A stretch of DNA of 16,586 nucleotides. Source: JAJCZB01 sp964350195 (GTDB lineage: Bacteria; Babelota; Babeliae; Babelales; Vermiphilaceae). Positions within the stretch are counted from its first letter, which is position 1, and the number at the start of each line of letters is the position of its first letter. Shown here piece by piece: positions 1 through 6,270 of this stretch. The translations under genes and the position numbers were made by a program. The stretch covers positions 1-16,586 of the forward strand of contig CAYGJB010000020.1 of assembly GCA_964350195.1 (NCBI GenBank), written 5' to 3'. Below the pieces are notes generated by a model that did no database searches, was not told the DNA's origin, and saw only the letters and a list, made by a program, of their open reading frames with translations.

Positions 1-47
1 CAGTTAACCCCTTTTTATGTTCCTAAAAGTTGCACTTATTACTTTAA

Positions 48-76
48 TTCACGATGCTTATTTCAACAAGTATAAT
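48..76 (+). promoter_or_regulatory. sigma70-type promoter for the first exported-protein gene
   Basis: A perfect -10 box TATAAT lies at 71-76. TTCACG at 48-53 (4 of 6 matches to TTGACA) sits 17 bases upstream. Transcription would start near 83, giving a leader of about 33 bases before the ATG at 116. Seen by eye; not tested. Confidence 0.6.
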
Positions 77-96
77 GGCACTATTTATATTTTATG

Positions 97-186
97 TAAC
101 TAAATGGAGGTTCTTATGAATAGATATTTATTAGCTTTGCTTATTCCTTTTTCTCTGAGCTGTTTTGGGTCTGACTCTGATTCTGA
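97..186 (+). repeat. leader/signal-peptide direct repeat, copy 1
   Basis: These 90 bases match 761-850 at 82 of 90 positions by my hand alignment. They cover the end of the 5' leader, the Shine-Dalgarno, the signal peptide and the first SD residues of the mature protein. Similarity drops sharply after this point. Confidence 0.85.
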
Positions 187-400
187 TCAGGAGCAACCAA
201 CTTTTATGTTTGCGTCTGAAGATGAACTTCATCAAACTAAAGAAGAGTTGAAGGCGACATATTTTCAGAATCAACTAGCATTGAAAAAAGCAAAAGAGAA
301 TCAACTAGCATTGAAAAGAATAAAAGAAAAAAAGGAAAAATTGCTTAAAACAAAGACGAAAATGCGTTTGCGCCCTAATGTATCTAAGAGGTTGTTTTAA
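116..400 (+). CDS. small exported Asp/Ser-rich protein with basic helical tail
   Basis: I do not recognise a family. The 94-residue product has a signal peptide (MNRYLLALLIPFSLSC, then FG), an acidic SDSDSDQEQ stretch just after the expected cleavage region, and a Lys/Glu-rich tail likely to be helical or coiled coil. The Cys at the end of the hydrophobic core could be a lipid anchor, but the lipobox is poor (Ser at -3, Leu at -2). The tail contains a 10-residue tandem repeat (NQLALKKAKE / NQLALKRIKE). I chose ATG 116 because GGAGG at 106-110 is correctly spaced from it. The in-frame ATG at 104 overlaps that Shine-Dalgarno and would put charged residues before the signal peptide. The leader and signal peptide are nearly identical to those of the gene at 780. 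Probably secreted or surface-exposed; function unknown. Confidence 0.75.
   Translation: MNRYLLALLIPFSLSCFGSDSDSDQEQPTFMFASEDELHQTKEELKATYFQNQLALKKAKENQLALKRIKEKKEKLLKTKTKMRLRPNVSKRLF
269..328 (+). repeat. 30-base in-frame tandem repeat, two units
   Basis: Units 269-298 and 299-328 each encode NQLALK plus four charged or varied residues. The first 19 bases of the two units are identical. Because the unit is a multiple of three, copy-number change would lengthen or shorten the helical tail without a frameshift. Confidence 0.85.
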
Positions 401-466
401 GCTGCTGAGATTAATTTCTCTCGAAAAAGCCTTAAAAAGCGCTTGCTAAGTTAGTTGGAGGTTTTT

Positions 467-733
467 ATGTATAAGTATTTTTTAATGTTTTTGTTGTTGA
501 TTGGAACCGGTGCTCATGCTATGGAATCAAATAGCGATCAAGCGGTGCATCCATTAACACAGGAAGATGATACGGTAACATTAAGTGGTTTGTTATTGGA
601 GCATTTGCGGCAAGAAAGCGGACTTACTACAACGCTTCATCAAATGAGAGCCTGTAGGTCTCTTTTTTCAGATGAGAATCGTCCTCCTATTGTGCATTTT
701 AGTGATAGTGATAGTGATAGTGATAATGCTTAG
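467..733 (+). CDS. small exported protein with Ser-Asp repeat tail
   Basis: Unrecognised 88-residue protein. A signal peptide (MYKYFLMFLLLIGTGAHA) has a good AHA cleavage site. The mature protein begins MESNSDQ and ends in SDSDSDSDNA, the C-terminal part being encoded by a hexamer repeat. I chose ATG 467 because GGAGG at 457-461 precedes it by five bases. The in-frame TTG at 455 is part of the Shine-Dalgarno region and is not a likely start. The signal peptide differs from those of its two neighbours, but size, acidic mature N-terminus and position place it in the same group. It lies 66 bases after the previous stop with no clear terminator between, so co-transcription is likely. Confidence 0.75.
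   Translation: MYKYFLMFLLLIGTGAHAMESNSDQAVHPLTQEDDTVTLSGLLLEHLRQESGLTTTLHQMRACRSLFSDENRPPIVHFSDSDSDSDNA
701..724 (+). repeat. hexamer microsatellite (AGTGAT)x4
   Basis: Four perfect AGTGAT units encode Ser-Asp repeats near the C-terminus of the 467-733 product. The hexamer keeps frame, so slippage would change tail length rather than switch the gene off. Confidence 0.9.
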
Positions 734-734
734 A

Positions 735-762
735 ATGACAACTAAACGTATATTTTTATATC
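735..762 (+). promoter_or_regulatory. possible promoter for the 780 gene
   Basis: ATGACA at 735-740 (5 of 6 matches) lies 16 bases before TATATC at 757-762 (4 of 6). Transcription would start just upstream of the Shine-Dalgarno of the 780 gene, giving a very short leader. Weak; read-through from upstream is an alternative. Confidence 0.3.
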
Positions 763-850
763 ACTAAATGGAGTCTCTTATGAATAAATATTTATTATTT
801 TTGCTTATTCCTTTTTCTATGAGCTGTTTTGGGTTTGACTCTGATTCTGA
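761..850 (+). repeat. leader/signal-peptide direct repeat, copy 2
   Basis: Partner of 97-186 at a constant offset of 664 bases, with 8 mismatches and no gaps. It covers the Shine-Dalgarno, signal peptide and first acidic residues of the 780 gene. Confidence 0.85.
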
Positions 851-1217
851 GTCGGAAGAGCTAGTTATAGCTGAAAAGTATTTTTCTGAACACAAAGAAC
901 AGCTTCAGCAAGAATATGAAAACAAGAAAGCAGCATTGGAAAAAGAAAAAAAAGATAAGCGGATAAACGAAATTATAGAGCAACGTCGCAAGTATCCACT
1001 TAGCCTTCTTAGAAGAAATCTGGCATCGGAGTTTTTGCCGAGAACCAGGGAGCTTCCTGAAGAAATAATTGAGGATCTATTTCCTGTTCTCTCCGAAAAA
1101 GAATTAAACGACTCTTCTTTTTCTTATGACACGGAGACTGTGAGCTCTCATTTTTCTTCTGGAGATATTCCCGTTTCTCCTATAGGTGAATTGGAAGATT
1201 TTTCAGACCTTTTTTGA
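780..1217 (+). CDS. small exported acidic protein, paralogue of the first gene
   Basis: Unrecognised 145-residue protein. The signal peptide (MNKYLLFLLIPFSMSC, then FG) is nearly the same as that of the 116 gene and is followed by DSDSESEE. The middle is a charged, probably helical stretch (around ENKKAALEKEKKDKR). The C-terminal third is Ser/Glu-rich and lacks the Lys-rich tail of the paralogue. I chose ATG 780; GGAG at 770-773 is its Shine-Dalgarno and the in-frame ATG at 768 overlaps that. Together with 116 this looks like a duplication in which the export leader was conserved and the mature part diverged or was exchanged. Likely secreted; role unknown. Confidence 0.75.
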   Translation: MNKYLLFLLIPFSMSCFGFDSDSESEELVIAEKYFSEHKEQLQQEYENKKAALEKEKKDKRINEIIEQRRKYPLSLLRRNLASEFLPRTRELPEEIIEDLFPVLSEKELNDSSFSYDTETVSSHFSSGDIPVSPIGELEDFSDLF

Positions 1218-1265
1218 TTTTCAGAAAAGTGGCTATTAAGTTATCTATGGCTAGAGAGATTTTTT

Positions 1266-1325
1266 GAATAGTAATGGTATCTCAAAAAGCATAATGCTTA
1301 TATGGGATACCATTACTATTTTTTA
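1266..1325 (+). terminator. intrinsic terminator after the first three exported-protein genes
   Basis: A perfect 15-base inverted repeat (1267-1281 with 1306-1320), extendable to about 19 pairs with wobbles, encloses a loop with a small inner hairpin (AGCAT/ATGCT). It is followed directly by a run of T to 1324. Orientation suits plus-strand transcripts only. Confidence 0.8.
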
Positions 1326-1507
1326 GAAATACCGTATAATAATAGTGATATATAAGGACTTTTTATCGTATTAAGTCAGTTGCTGACTAAGGACGATTTG
1401 AGTGAAGCCATTTTCATAAATAGTCTTTCTGTATCTGGTATCGGTAATGAACACTTATGAAACAAACAATTTGAGATACATTGCTTAATTATATAATGGA
1501 GAAGACA
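1326..1507 (+). other. intergenic stretch before the 40-residue gene
   Basis: No gene seen. TATAAT at 1335-1340 could be a -10 box, but its -35 would fall in the terminator stem and is weak; if used, the leader would be about 160 bases. A small inverted repeat AGTCAG-TTG-CTGACT lies at 1374-1388. A second TATAAT at 1492-1497 is too close to the start codon to leave the Shine-Dalgarno in the transcript. Confidence 0.4.
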
Positions 1508-1630
1508 GTGAAAAAATATTTTTTATGTACTTTGTTATTAACGGCATTATCTTCTTATGCTATGGAGAGTGATACTGATACTGAAGAGCTAGGCGGTATC
1601 AATCCTGATAATAATAATGTAAATTCATAA
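1508..1630 (+). CDS. very small exported acidic protein (40 residues), GTG start
   Basis: A GTG at 1508 preceded by GGAGA (1498-1502) opens a 40-codon frame ending TAA at 1628-1630. The product has a textbook signal peptide (MKKYFLCTLLLTALSSYA) and a mature part of only about 22 residues that starts MESDTDTEE. This is the same Met-Glu plus acidic Ser/Asp pattern as in the 467 product. The short length and GTG start make it easy to overlook. It may be an intact tiny secreted peptide or the front of a gene that lost its 3' part; no recognisable continuation follows before the MazG-like gene. Unrecognised family. Confidence 0.65.
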   Translation: MKKYFLCTLLLTALSSYAMESDTDTEELGGINPDNNNVNS

Positions 1631-1710
1631 GCGTATATTGATAATTTTAGAAGAATCTGCTCTTTTTAGAAAAGTAAGAAAGTTGTGACAACATTTACTG
1701 TAGGTATACC

Positions 1711-2097
1711 ATGAATAAAAAAATGAGTGATCGCATAGTAATAATTCAAGAACTCAAAGATACAATAAAACAGTTTGTGGCTGAGCGCGATTGGATGCAA
1801 TATCATAATCCCAAAAGTTTGAGTATGAGTATTGCCATTGAAGCGGGGGAGCTTATGGAAAAGTTTCAATTTCTTACGAATGAAGAATCGTTTGAAATAG
1901 CTAAAAGTCACAAGGATGAAGTTGCTCATGAGCTATGCGATGTACTGAGCTATGTGCTTAATTTTGCCAATATAGCTGACATAGATCTAAGCGCTTATTT
2001 TGAAGAAAAAATGAAAATGAATCGCAACAAGTATTCTATAGAGGAAGCTAAGGGTGCTTATGGCAAATATACAAAACTATTAACTAAAAAAAAGTAA
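1711..2097 (+). CDS. MazG-like / dCTPase-type nucleotide pyrophosphohydrolase
   Basis: A 128-residue single-domain all-alpha NTP pyrophosphohydrolase of the MazG-like superfamily, closest in feel to the RS21-C6/DCTPP1 group. These enzymes hydrolyse (deoxy)nucleoside triphosphates to the monophosphate and pyrophosphate, removing unwanted or damaged nucleotides. The Mg2+-binding pattern is visible: E44 and E47 in IAIEAGELME, then E74 and D77 in HELCDVLSY. The N-terminal FVAERDWMQYHNPKSLSMS block is typical of the group. The start at 1711 has a weak AGG-type site; M5 (1723) is an alternative. It lies 18 bases before the next gene and one gene upstream of mutS, so it may share a transcript with mismatch repair. 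The exact substrate cannot be told from sequence. Confidence 0.85.
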   Translation: MNKKMSDRIVIIQELKDTIKQFVAERDWMQYHNPKSLSMSIAIEAGELMEKFQFLTNEESFEIAKSHKDEVAHELCDVLSYVLNFANIADIDLSAYFEEKMKMNRNKYSIEEAKGAYGKYTKLLTKKK

Positions 2098-2115
2098 AGT
2101 TTAGCTGAGGTGAAT

Positions 2116-2439
2116 ATGTATAATTTTTTTAAAATCACGCTACTTGCAGTAACTGTTTTTTCTCTTAAGGGGATGGAAATACCTACTGATAAATATGAAT
2201 CTACAGCGCAAGAGAGTAAACTACTGGCATATGCACAAAAAATGGAATTAATAATGAAAAAAATAGAAGAATGCAAAGCAATTGATGCTGATCTGAAAGC
2301 AAAAATCAACGAACAAAAAAGCTTGGATCCTGATTACAAACCTTCGCAAGAAGCAACCTCTCTTCTCATAGGTAACATTATTCGTCTTATGGAGTATGAA
2401 AAAGCGGCCAAAAAGCTTAAGCCTTATTCTCTTACCTAG
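2116..2439 (+). CDS. small exported helical protein between the MazG-like gene and mutS
   Basis: Unrecognised 107-residue protein. The signal peptide (MYNFFKITLLAVTVFSLKG) is followed by MEIPTDK, the Met-Glu mature start shared with other exported proteins here. The rest is Lys/Glu/Ala-rich and probably helical, with one Cys. I chose ATG 2116 because GAGG at 2107-2110 is spaced five bases before it; the in-frame GTG at 2110 overlaps that site. It sits 18 bases after the pyrophosphohydrolase gene and 37 before mutS, so it is probably in the same transcript. That is odd company for an exported protein. Function unknown. Confidence 0.7.
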   Translation: MYNFFKITLLAVTVFSLKGMEIPTDKYESTAQESKLLAYAQKMELIMKKIEECKAIDADLKAKINEQKSLDPDYKPSQEATSLLIGNIIRLMEYEKAAKKLKPYSLT

Positions 2440-2476
2440 CAGCTTTGTAGATTACAATTAGAGTTGAAAGTAGGAT

Positions 2477-5074
2477 ATGAATCAATCGGCAAAAACACCT
2501 TTGATGCAGCAATATTTCGATATTAAGAAAGAGCACCCAGATACTCTCATTTTTTTCCAGGTGGGAGACTTTTACGAGTTGTTTTTTGATGATGCAAAAG
2601 CGGCTGCTTCTTACTTGGGTATTGCACTCACCTCTCGAGGTAAAAATAACGGTGAGCCGATACCTTTGTGCGGGGTCCCTATTCATGCGAAAGATCATTA
2701 CTTGCATAAGTTGATAAAAGGGGGTTTTAAGGTAGCTATTTGTGATCAGCAAGAGGAAGCAACACCAGGAAAATTGGTACGAAGAGAAGTCACTCAAGTG
2801 CTTACGCCGGGAACACTCACTGATAGCGAGCTTCTTGATGAAAAATCGGCATCATATTTATTTTCATTTTATCCAGGTGAAAATGAGTGGGCATTGGTTT
2901 TTGCAGAGCTTTTAACGGCACAGCTTTGGGCTACAGTAATACCGGCCGGATCGGATCGTACTTTAGAAGCAGAACTTTCCCGTTTTTTTCCTGATGAGCT
3001 TTTGGTACCGAATACTAAAGCTGCAAAACTACTTATTCCGTCGTTTAAAAAACAAGGCTATTTTACAACAATTGTTGATGGAAAAATAGATAACGAAAAA
3101 TCGATAGATAGCTGGATTGAAGGTTTCTCTGATGGCAATCAAAAGCAGATTGCTGATCATGATTCATTGCGTTTGGCCCTTTTTTATTTTTATGCCTATC
3201 TTTCTAAAACACACCTGCAAAGCATTGATCAGTTTAATAATCTTTTTTTATATAAGCCGGATGATTTTTTAATTTTGGATGCGGCAACACAACGCAATCT
3301 TGAGCTTACGCGTAACGTGCATGATGGAGGGCGATCTTCGACATTGCTTTCTGTATTGGATGGAGCAGCAACGCCGATGGGCTCTCGCATGATCAAAAAG
3401 TGGATTCAGCGACCACTTATTAAAAGAGAAGCGATTGAGCAACGACAGGAAGTGGTATCGCTTTTTTCTGCAGATGTTATGCGCTTGCAAATGATGCAGC
3501 AGCTTCTTTCTCCTATTGGAGACATTGAACGCGTAATTGGCCGCATAGTATTATCTCGCGGGCAGGCGCACGATTACTTTACGCTGCGATCTTGCTTACA
3601 GGCTGTTCCTGAGCTTCAAGAGCAGCTTCTGCAAAAGCCAACAGTGTTGCTTAAAGTTATTTTAAAGCATATAGGCTCTTTTGAGGAGCTGTGTGATTTT
3701 TTACAGCGATCCTTGGGAGATGAAGTTTCTACGCACAGGCTTATTCGGGCGGGTTATGATAAAGAGCTTGATTATATGCGAGAGCTGGTAAACTCGAGTA
3801 ACGCAAAGATGCTTGCACTTGAGCAAGAAGAGCAAGAAAAAACCGGTATTAGCTCATTAAAAATTCGATATAATAATGTACATGGCTATTATCTTGAGGT
3901 AACTAATTCCAATAAGCATTTAGTTCCTGATCGATATAAGCGAAGGCAGACGTTAGTGGGAAAAGAACGCTATACTACGCCAGAGCTTTCTCAGCTTGCA
4001 TATGAAATTGAACGAGCTCATGCGCAAATAGAGGAGCGCGAAAAGGAGCTGTTTGCCTTTGTTAAGCACACAGTATCTCAGTACAATGCAAGCTTACGCA
4101 AGCTAGCGCATGCGCTAGCGCATTTGGATTCGCTTCATGGCATTGCAAAGATTGCGTACAATAATGGCTATACCAAGCCGCTTTTTACTCAATCAAGAGA
4201 TATTGAGATACAAGATGGACGGCATCCTATGGTGGAAACTTCAAATGAAACGGGATTCATTCCCAATGATACGGAGCTTACTGACCAGCAATCTCTTTGG
4301 ATTATTACCGGGCCCAATATGGGCGGTAAATCTACGTACCTTAGGCAAACAGCGTTGATATCGATTATGGCGCAATGTGGAAGCTTTGTACCCGCAAAAG
4401 AGGCTCGCTTGCCAATCCTTGATCGCATTTTTACTCGTATTGGTGCAGGAGATAATTTAGCAGCAGGCAAAAGTACCTTTTTAGTTGAGATGGAGGAGAC
4501 CGCTTCGATTTGCTCACAGGCAACAGAAAAAAGTTTAGTTATTTTAGATGAGGTTGGCCGAGGTACAAGCACGTTTGATGGGCTTGCAATTGCGCAGGCG
4601 GTCATTGAATATCTCTATGAAAAGGTGAAGGCTCGTTGCTTATTTGCTACGCATTATCATGAACTTACGCAGCTGAGTTCCGTATATCCGGGCATTGCCC
4701 CATTCTATGCATCGAGCAAAAAAACTACGGGCGGTATTGTGTTTTTATATAAAATGATACAAGGCGTAGCCGATGGCAGCTTTGGTGTTGAGGTAGCCAA
4801 GCTTGCTCATTTGCCTCAACAGGTTATTACTCGATCTCAGGAGCTTTTAGGGCAATTTACTATTAAAGAGAAGTTACAGGGGTCGCCAGATAATCAGGAC
4901 CTTATGAATGCCTACGAGATGCTTTTACAGGAGAATAAGGCTATAAAAGAAAGCCTAGCCAAGCAGGGGCAGAAAAAGCAGTTTGAAGAGGAATTAAGGG
5001 GCCTTTCTTTTGATGAGCTTTCTCCACGTCAGGCGCTTGAAACCTTGTGGAAATGGAAAGAAATAGGCTTCTAG
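2477..5074 (+). CDS. mutS: DNA mismatch repair ATPase MutS
   Basis: Full-length MutS of 865 residues, about the usual length (E. coli 853). It recognises mismatches and small loops and signals repair through ATP. The N-terminal mismatch-binding domain carries the Phe-X-Glu motif at F32-Y33-E34 (GDFYELF), which stacks on the mismatched base. Connector, lever and clamp domains follow through about residue 560. The ATPase has Walker A GPNMGGKST at 612-620 (K618), Walker B LVILDEVGRG with D691 and E692, and the STFDG and ATHYHEL blocks. The C-terminal end (SPRQALETLWKWKEI) is the usual helix-turn-helix dimer element. The start ATG is preceded by TAGGA. No mutL lies in the window. The start is supported by the TPLMQQYFDIKKEHPD N-terminus typical of the family. 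Confidence 0.98.
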   Translation: MNQSAKTPLMQQYFDIKKEHPDTLIFFQVGDFYELFFDDAKAAASYLGIALTSRGKNNGEPIPLCGVPIHAKDHYLHKLIKGGFKVAICDQQEEATPGKLVRREVTQVLTPGTLTDSELLDEKSASYLFSFYPGENEWALVFAELLTAQLWATVIPAGSDRTLEAELSRFFPDELLVPNTKAAKLLIPSFKKQGYFTTIVDGKIDNEKSIDSWIEGFSDGNQKQIADHDSLRLALFYFYAYLSKTHLQSIDQFNNLFLYKPDDFLILDAATQRNLELTRNVHDGGRSSTLLSVLDGAATPMGSRMIKKWIQRPLIKREAIEQRQEVVSLFSADVMRLQMMQQLLSPIGDIERVIGRIVLSRGQAHDYFTLRSCLQAVPELQEQLLQKPTVLLKVILKHIGSFEELCDFLQRSLGDEVSTHRLIRAGYDKELDYMRELVNSSNAKMLALEQEEQEKTGISSLKIRYNNVHGYYLEVTNSNKHLVPDRYKRRQTLVGKERYTTPELSQLAYEIERAHAQIEEREKELFAFVKHTVSQYNASLRKLAHALAHLDSLHGIAKIAYNNGYTKPLFTQSRDIEIQDGRHPMVETSNETGFIPNDTELTDQQSLWIITGPNMGGKSTYLRQTALISIMAQCGSFVPAKEARLPILDRIFTRIGAGDNLAAGKSTFLVEMEETASICSQATEKSLVILDEVGRGTSTFDGLAIAQAVIEYLYEKVKARCLFATHYHELTQLSSVYPGIAPFYASSKKTTGGIVFLYKMIQGVADGSFGVEVAKLAHLPQQVITRSQELLGQFTIKEKLQGSPDNQDLMNAYEMLLQENKAIKESLAKQGQKKQFEEELRGLSFDELSPRQALETLWKWKEIGF

Positions 5075-5113
5075 GGCCACAATTCAAATCTTTAGAGGGG
5101 GGTAAAGAGCATT

Positions 5114-5142
5114 TTGACGCTCTAAGCAGTTTTTGCTATACT
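5114..5142 (+). promoter_or_regulatory. strong sigma70-type promoter for rplU
   Basis: TTGACG (5114-5119) and TATACT (5137-5142) are separated by exactly 17 bases, and TGC directly before the -10 makes it an extended -10 promoter. The start site would be near 5149, giving a leader of about 55 bases. This separates rplU from mutS transcriptionally. Confidence 0.8.
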
Positions 5143-5203
5143 TAAAACAATAAGATAATCAAATCTTAAAGAATTCATTCTATATTTATGAGTAGGATTT
5201 ACC

Positions 5204-5542
5204 GTGAGCAAGACTCTAGAACTAGCTACTTTTGATCGATATGCCATTTTCCAAACTGGCGGCAAGCAGTATCAAGCAATCGAAGGCAAAACCATTTCAA
5301 TCGAAAAACTTGAAGGTGAAGCCGGGGACGAAGTTATTTTTGATAAAGTTCTTTTCCGTAAAGAAAGTGAAGGCAAATTTGAAATTGGTCAGCCTTTTCT
5401 AAAAGAGACTATTAAGGCAACGATCGTTAAGCATGATAAAGATGCTAAAATTATCGCATTTCGTTTTAAGCGCCGTAAAAAAGTGCGTGTGAAGAAAGGG
5501 CATCGTCAGCCAAAAACGATTGTTCGTATTCAATCTATTTAA
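5204..5542 (+). CDS. rplU: 50S ribosomal protein L21
   Basis: L21 binds 23S rRNA in the large ribosomal subunit. The core begins at YAIFQTGGKQYQ and ends with the basic KRRKKVRVKKGHRQPKT block and IVRIQSI, all hallmark L21 sequence. The product is 112 residues against a usual 101-105. The extra residues are an N-terminal MSKTLELATFDR extension, forced by the lack of an in-frame ATG near the Tyr where L21 usually starts. The GTG at 5204 is preceded by TAGGAT with suitable spacing. The gene has its own promoter and terminator. In most bacteria rplU is followed by rpmA (L27); here the next gene is on the other strand, so L27 must be encoded elsewhere. Confidence 0.97.
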   Translation: MSKTLELATFDRYAIFQTGGKQYQAIEGKTISIEKLEGEAGDEVIFDKVLFRKESEGKFEIGQPFLKETIKATIVKHDKDAKIIAFRFKRRKKVRVKKGHRQPKTIVRIQSI

Positions 5543-5557
5543 GTGCAATGACAAATT

Positions 5558-5597
5558 AAAAAAGAGCATTTCTACAACAGAAATGCTCTTTTTTTTT
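5558..5597. terminator. bidirectional intrinsic terminator between rplU and ktrA-like gene
   Basis: A 16-pair perfect stem (5558-5573 with 5579-5594) closes a five-base loop. An A run on the left and a T run on the right make it work for both strands: rplU ends 15 bases before it and the minus-strand potassium operon ends 6 bases after it. Confidence 0.9.
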
Positions 5598-5602
5598 GAT
5601 AA

Positions 5603-6247
5603 CTAGAGCTTAGTTACTATTTCAAGATCTTCATTATAGCCAGCTACAATTAAACGATCGCTTTCTTTTATCGCACGATCAGGTGCAAGTGGGATAATTT
5701 TTTCATTTCCTTCGCTAATACCGATACAATAAACTTTATATTTTCTGTATAGATTAAGTGACTGCATAGTTTTTCCCACAAATGCTTTTGGGGCGACTAT
5801 CTGGCTTACTGAAAATTCTTTGGTAAGACGGGTGAGATCGGTGAATGGAGAGCTGAGCTGATCAGCAAGACGAATGCCGATTTCTTTTTCTGGCAACACA
5901 ACGCGATCAGCTCCTACCAGCTTTAAAATATCTTTGTGAATATCATTAGTGGCACGTGCAATAACCTTAGGAACATTGAGGCGTTTTTTTAAAAGAGCGG
6001 TAATGAGAATTGACTGTGAAAAATTTTCTCCCATGGCAACTACCACGGTGTCCATTTCATCAATGCCAATACTTCGAAGCGAGATTTCATCGGTAACCCG
6101 CATACAAATTGCTTGAGTTACTTGGTCGCGAATAGATGCAACAATTGATTCATTGCTATCAACCGCGATAACATCCATGCCGTTTTCTGCGAGTACTATA
6201 GCTAACTGATAGCCAAATCGTCCTAGTCCAATTACGCAAAATTTCAT
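5603..6247 (-). CDS. ktrA: K+ uptake regulatory subunit, KtrA/TrkA type (RCK)
   Basis: A 214-residue cytosolic RCK protein that gates a KtrB/TrkH-type K+ channel subunit in response to bound nucleotide. The N-terminal Rossmann domain has GLGRFG (G7, G9, G12) and acidic D30 at the end of beta-2, the usual NAD(H)/ATP-type site. The C-terminal RCK_C (TrkA_C) domain runs from about residue 133 to the end (IVAPKAFVGKTM...SDRLIVAG). One RCK unit of about 220 residues matches KtrA rather than the double-length E. coli TrkA. It starts 23 bases after the ktrB-like gene on the minus strand, with GGGA upstream of the ATG. Translation of both subunits from one mRNA is likely. Confidence 0.93.
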   Translation of the reverse strand: MKFCVIGLGRFGYQLAIVLAENGMDVIAVDSNESIVASIRDQVTQAICMRVTDEISLRSIGIDEMDTVVVAMGENFSQSILITALLKKRLNVPKVIARATNDIHKDILKLVGADRVVLPEKEIGIRLADQLSSPFTDLTRLTKEFSVSQIVAPKAFVGKTMQSLNLYRKYKVYCIGISEGNEKIIPLAPDRAIKESDRLIVAGYNEDLEIVTKL

Positions 6248-6270
6248 TTTGTTCCCATTCCGATCTTTAA

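Noticed and set aside
1374..1388. AGTCAG-TTG-CTGACT hairpin as a terminator or riboswitch element
   Set aside because: Six pairs with no T run and no recognisable riboswitch consensus around it.
1492..1497. TATAAT just before the 1508 gene as its promoter
   Set aside because: The transcript would begin after the Shine-Dalgarno, leaving a leader of only a few bases, and the TTGAGA at 1471-1476 is 15 bases away. More likely an A+T-rich leader.
4102..4119. Perfect 18-base palindrome GCTAGCGCATGCGCTAGC
   Set aside because: It lies inside mutS and encodes the helical LAHALAH segment; the repeat of similar codons explains it. No reason to see a regulatory site.
4189..4605. 138-codon minus-strand ORF inside mutS
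   Set aside because: Shadow of the highly conserved MutS ATPase domain on the other strand.
5106..5123. AGAGC/GCTCT inverted repeat as a mutS terminator
   Set aside because: Only five pairs, a long gap and no T run directly after; it overlaps the -35 of the rplU promoter.
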